The notes beneath the pieces were generated by a model. The model was not told where the DNA came from and ran no database searches. It was given only the letters and a program-made list of their open reading frames with translations. 64,000 nucleotides of DNA from assembly GCA_047975195.1 (NCBI GenBank), contig JBKEDB010000063.1:53666-117665 (forward strand), written 5' to 3'. The position numbers and the translations under genes are program-made. This document shows, one piece after another, positions 63,207-64,000 of this stretch (the stretch's first letter is position 1; every line of letters starts with the position of its first letter). This stretch comes from Cumulibacter sp047975195. GTDB lineage: Bacteria; Actinomycetota; Actinomycetes; Mycobacteriales; Antricoccaceae.

Positions 63207-64000
63207 ATGCCCGACCTGCCCGGTCGCCTCGGCGATCCCGACCGATCACTCGCGACCGACCCCCGCACTGATCCCCGCGTGCTTGCCACGCTTGCCTCCT
63301 TCGGGCTCGATAACAACGGTGAGCCGCCACCGGTAGCGGCTGACGCCCCGATCGAAGAGGTCCTGTCGTTCGTTGATGCCGCAGAGGAAGGATTCACCGG
63401 ACTGTTCGGCGCCATTTTCGCCAACGTGCCGCCCGTCGAGGGCATCACTCGCGAAACCTTGACCGTTAAGGGTGGCGACGACAACGAGATCACCCTCTAC
63501 ATCCATCGACCCAGCGACGCCTCCGGGCCGCTGCCCGGTGTGTACCACATCCACGGCGGCGGAATGGTGCTGCTGTCGGCAGCGGGCGCGGAGTACGTGT
63601 GGTGGCGCGATCGCATGGCGGCCTCCGGGCTCGTGGTCGTCGGGGTCGAATACCGTAACGGCGCCGGGAAGCTCGGTCCGTATCCCTTCCCCGCTGGCCT
63701 TTCCGACTGCGTCGCCGGGCTGAAGTACACCCTCGGCAACGCCGCCGACCTAGGCATCAGCAACCTGGTTGTCTCGGGTGAGTCCGGCGGCGGCAATCTC
63801 ACGATCGCGAGCACGATCACCGCCAACCGCGAAGGCTGGAGCGACCGAATCAGCGGGGTCTACGCCGAATGTCCGTACGTGTCCGGCGCGTACGCCGAGC
63901 AGCCGGACGCGCTCACGTCGCTGCATGAAAACAACGGCTACTTCCTGCGCTGCGACCTGATGGCGATCCTGGTGCGCGCCTACGATCCCGACAGCGCGAA
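63207..64000 (+). CDS. Alpha/beta hydrolase of the hormone-sensitive lipase family, cut by right edge
   Basis: The frame is open from ATG 63207 (AAGGAGG six bases upstream) to the end of the window, 264 codons. It contains the oxyanion motif GVYHIHGGGMVLLS, VVVGVEYRNGAG, FPAGLSDCVAGLKYT and the nucleophile elbow VVSGESGGGNLTIA. The catalytic Asp and His lie beyond the window. It hydrolyses an ester of unknown nature. The beginning (LATLASFGLDNNGEPP) is typical of this esterase group. Confidence 0.93.
   Translation, partial: MPDLPGRLGDPDRSLATDPRTDPRVLATLASFGLDNNGEPPPVAADAPIEEVLSFVDAAEEGFTGLFGAIFANVPPVEGITRETLTVKGGDDNEITLYIHRPSDASGPLPGVYHIHGGGMVLLSAAGAEYVWWRDRMAASGLVVVGVEYRNGAGKLGPYPFPAGLSDCVAGLKYTLGNAADLGISNLVVSGESGGGNLTIASTITANREGWSDRISGVYAECPYVSGAYAEQPDALTSLHENNGYFLRCDLMAILVRAYDPDSA

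Overview
The window is chromosomal DNA from a high-G+C actinobacterium. The evidence is a complete Pup-proteasome cluster (arc/mpa, dop, pup, prcB, prcA, pafA, pafB, pafC), RbpA, a TatA/TatC pair and frequent GTG starts. The order from metH through the proteasome, Tat, helicase, DUF4333, 5'-3' exonuclease and aminopeptidase genes, and on to lnt-rbpA, follows the Mycobacterium tuberculosis Rv2125-Rv2050 stretch. The species cannot be named from the window; the gene content does not look mycobacterial in detail (for example, there is no Ppm synthase between lnt and rbpA).

Layout. Bases 1-1352 hold a broken, partial PhoX-type phosphatase gene. Bases 1465-29715 are a dense, intact housekeeping block, mostly on the + strand: PAC2 protein, metH, RecB-like nuclease, M50 protease, trmI, arc-dop-pup-prcBA-pafA, pafBC, tatAC, a Ski2-like helicase, a repeat-rich DUF4333 membrane protein, an exonuclease, an aminopeptidase, lnt and rbpA. 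Bases 29830-33927 carry tdk, an acyltransferase, a glycerophosphodiesterase and a membrane metallophosphoesterase on the - strand. At 34342-34369 there is a close match to the actinobacterial dif (XerCD chromosome dimer resolution) site. It is preceded by a perfect 24-bp inverted repeat and abuts the remnant of a tyrosine recombinase.

To the right of the dif-like site the character changes. Accessory modules are mixed with decayed genes: an arsenic resistance operon (arsR-acr3-arsC-arsM, 36.2-38.8 kb), an AraC/NmrA/DUF1772 module, a TetR-flanked acyl-CoA dehydrogenase pair, and a stretch at 46.3-51.6 kb dominated by broken metallo-beta-lactamase-fold, TetR and lipoprotein genes. These are followed by an aldehyde dehydrogenase with a PadR regulator, TOBE and TrmO genes, and a siderophore ABC operon (54.6-58.4 kb). 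That operon sits under an IdeR/DtxR-type iron box, but its ATPase has a nonsense codon and one permease has two frameshifts. The last part holds a MOSC protein, an internally deleted acyl-CoA synthetase, a phosphotransferase, an MBL hydrolase and a lipase/esterase that runs off the right edge.

How it fits together. Pup is deamidated by Dop, ligated to targets by PafA, and pupylated proteins are unfolded by ARC/Mpa into the PrcAB chamber; PafBC are the linked WYL regulators. The dif-like site, the similarity to the mid-chromosome region of M. tuberculosis and the gene decay on its right side together suggest that this window spans the replication terminus. Several frame breaks could be repaired by a one-base change in a short homopolymer, so some may be sequencing errors. 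The nonsense codons and internal deletions cannot be explained that way.
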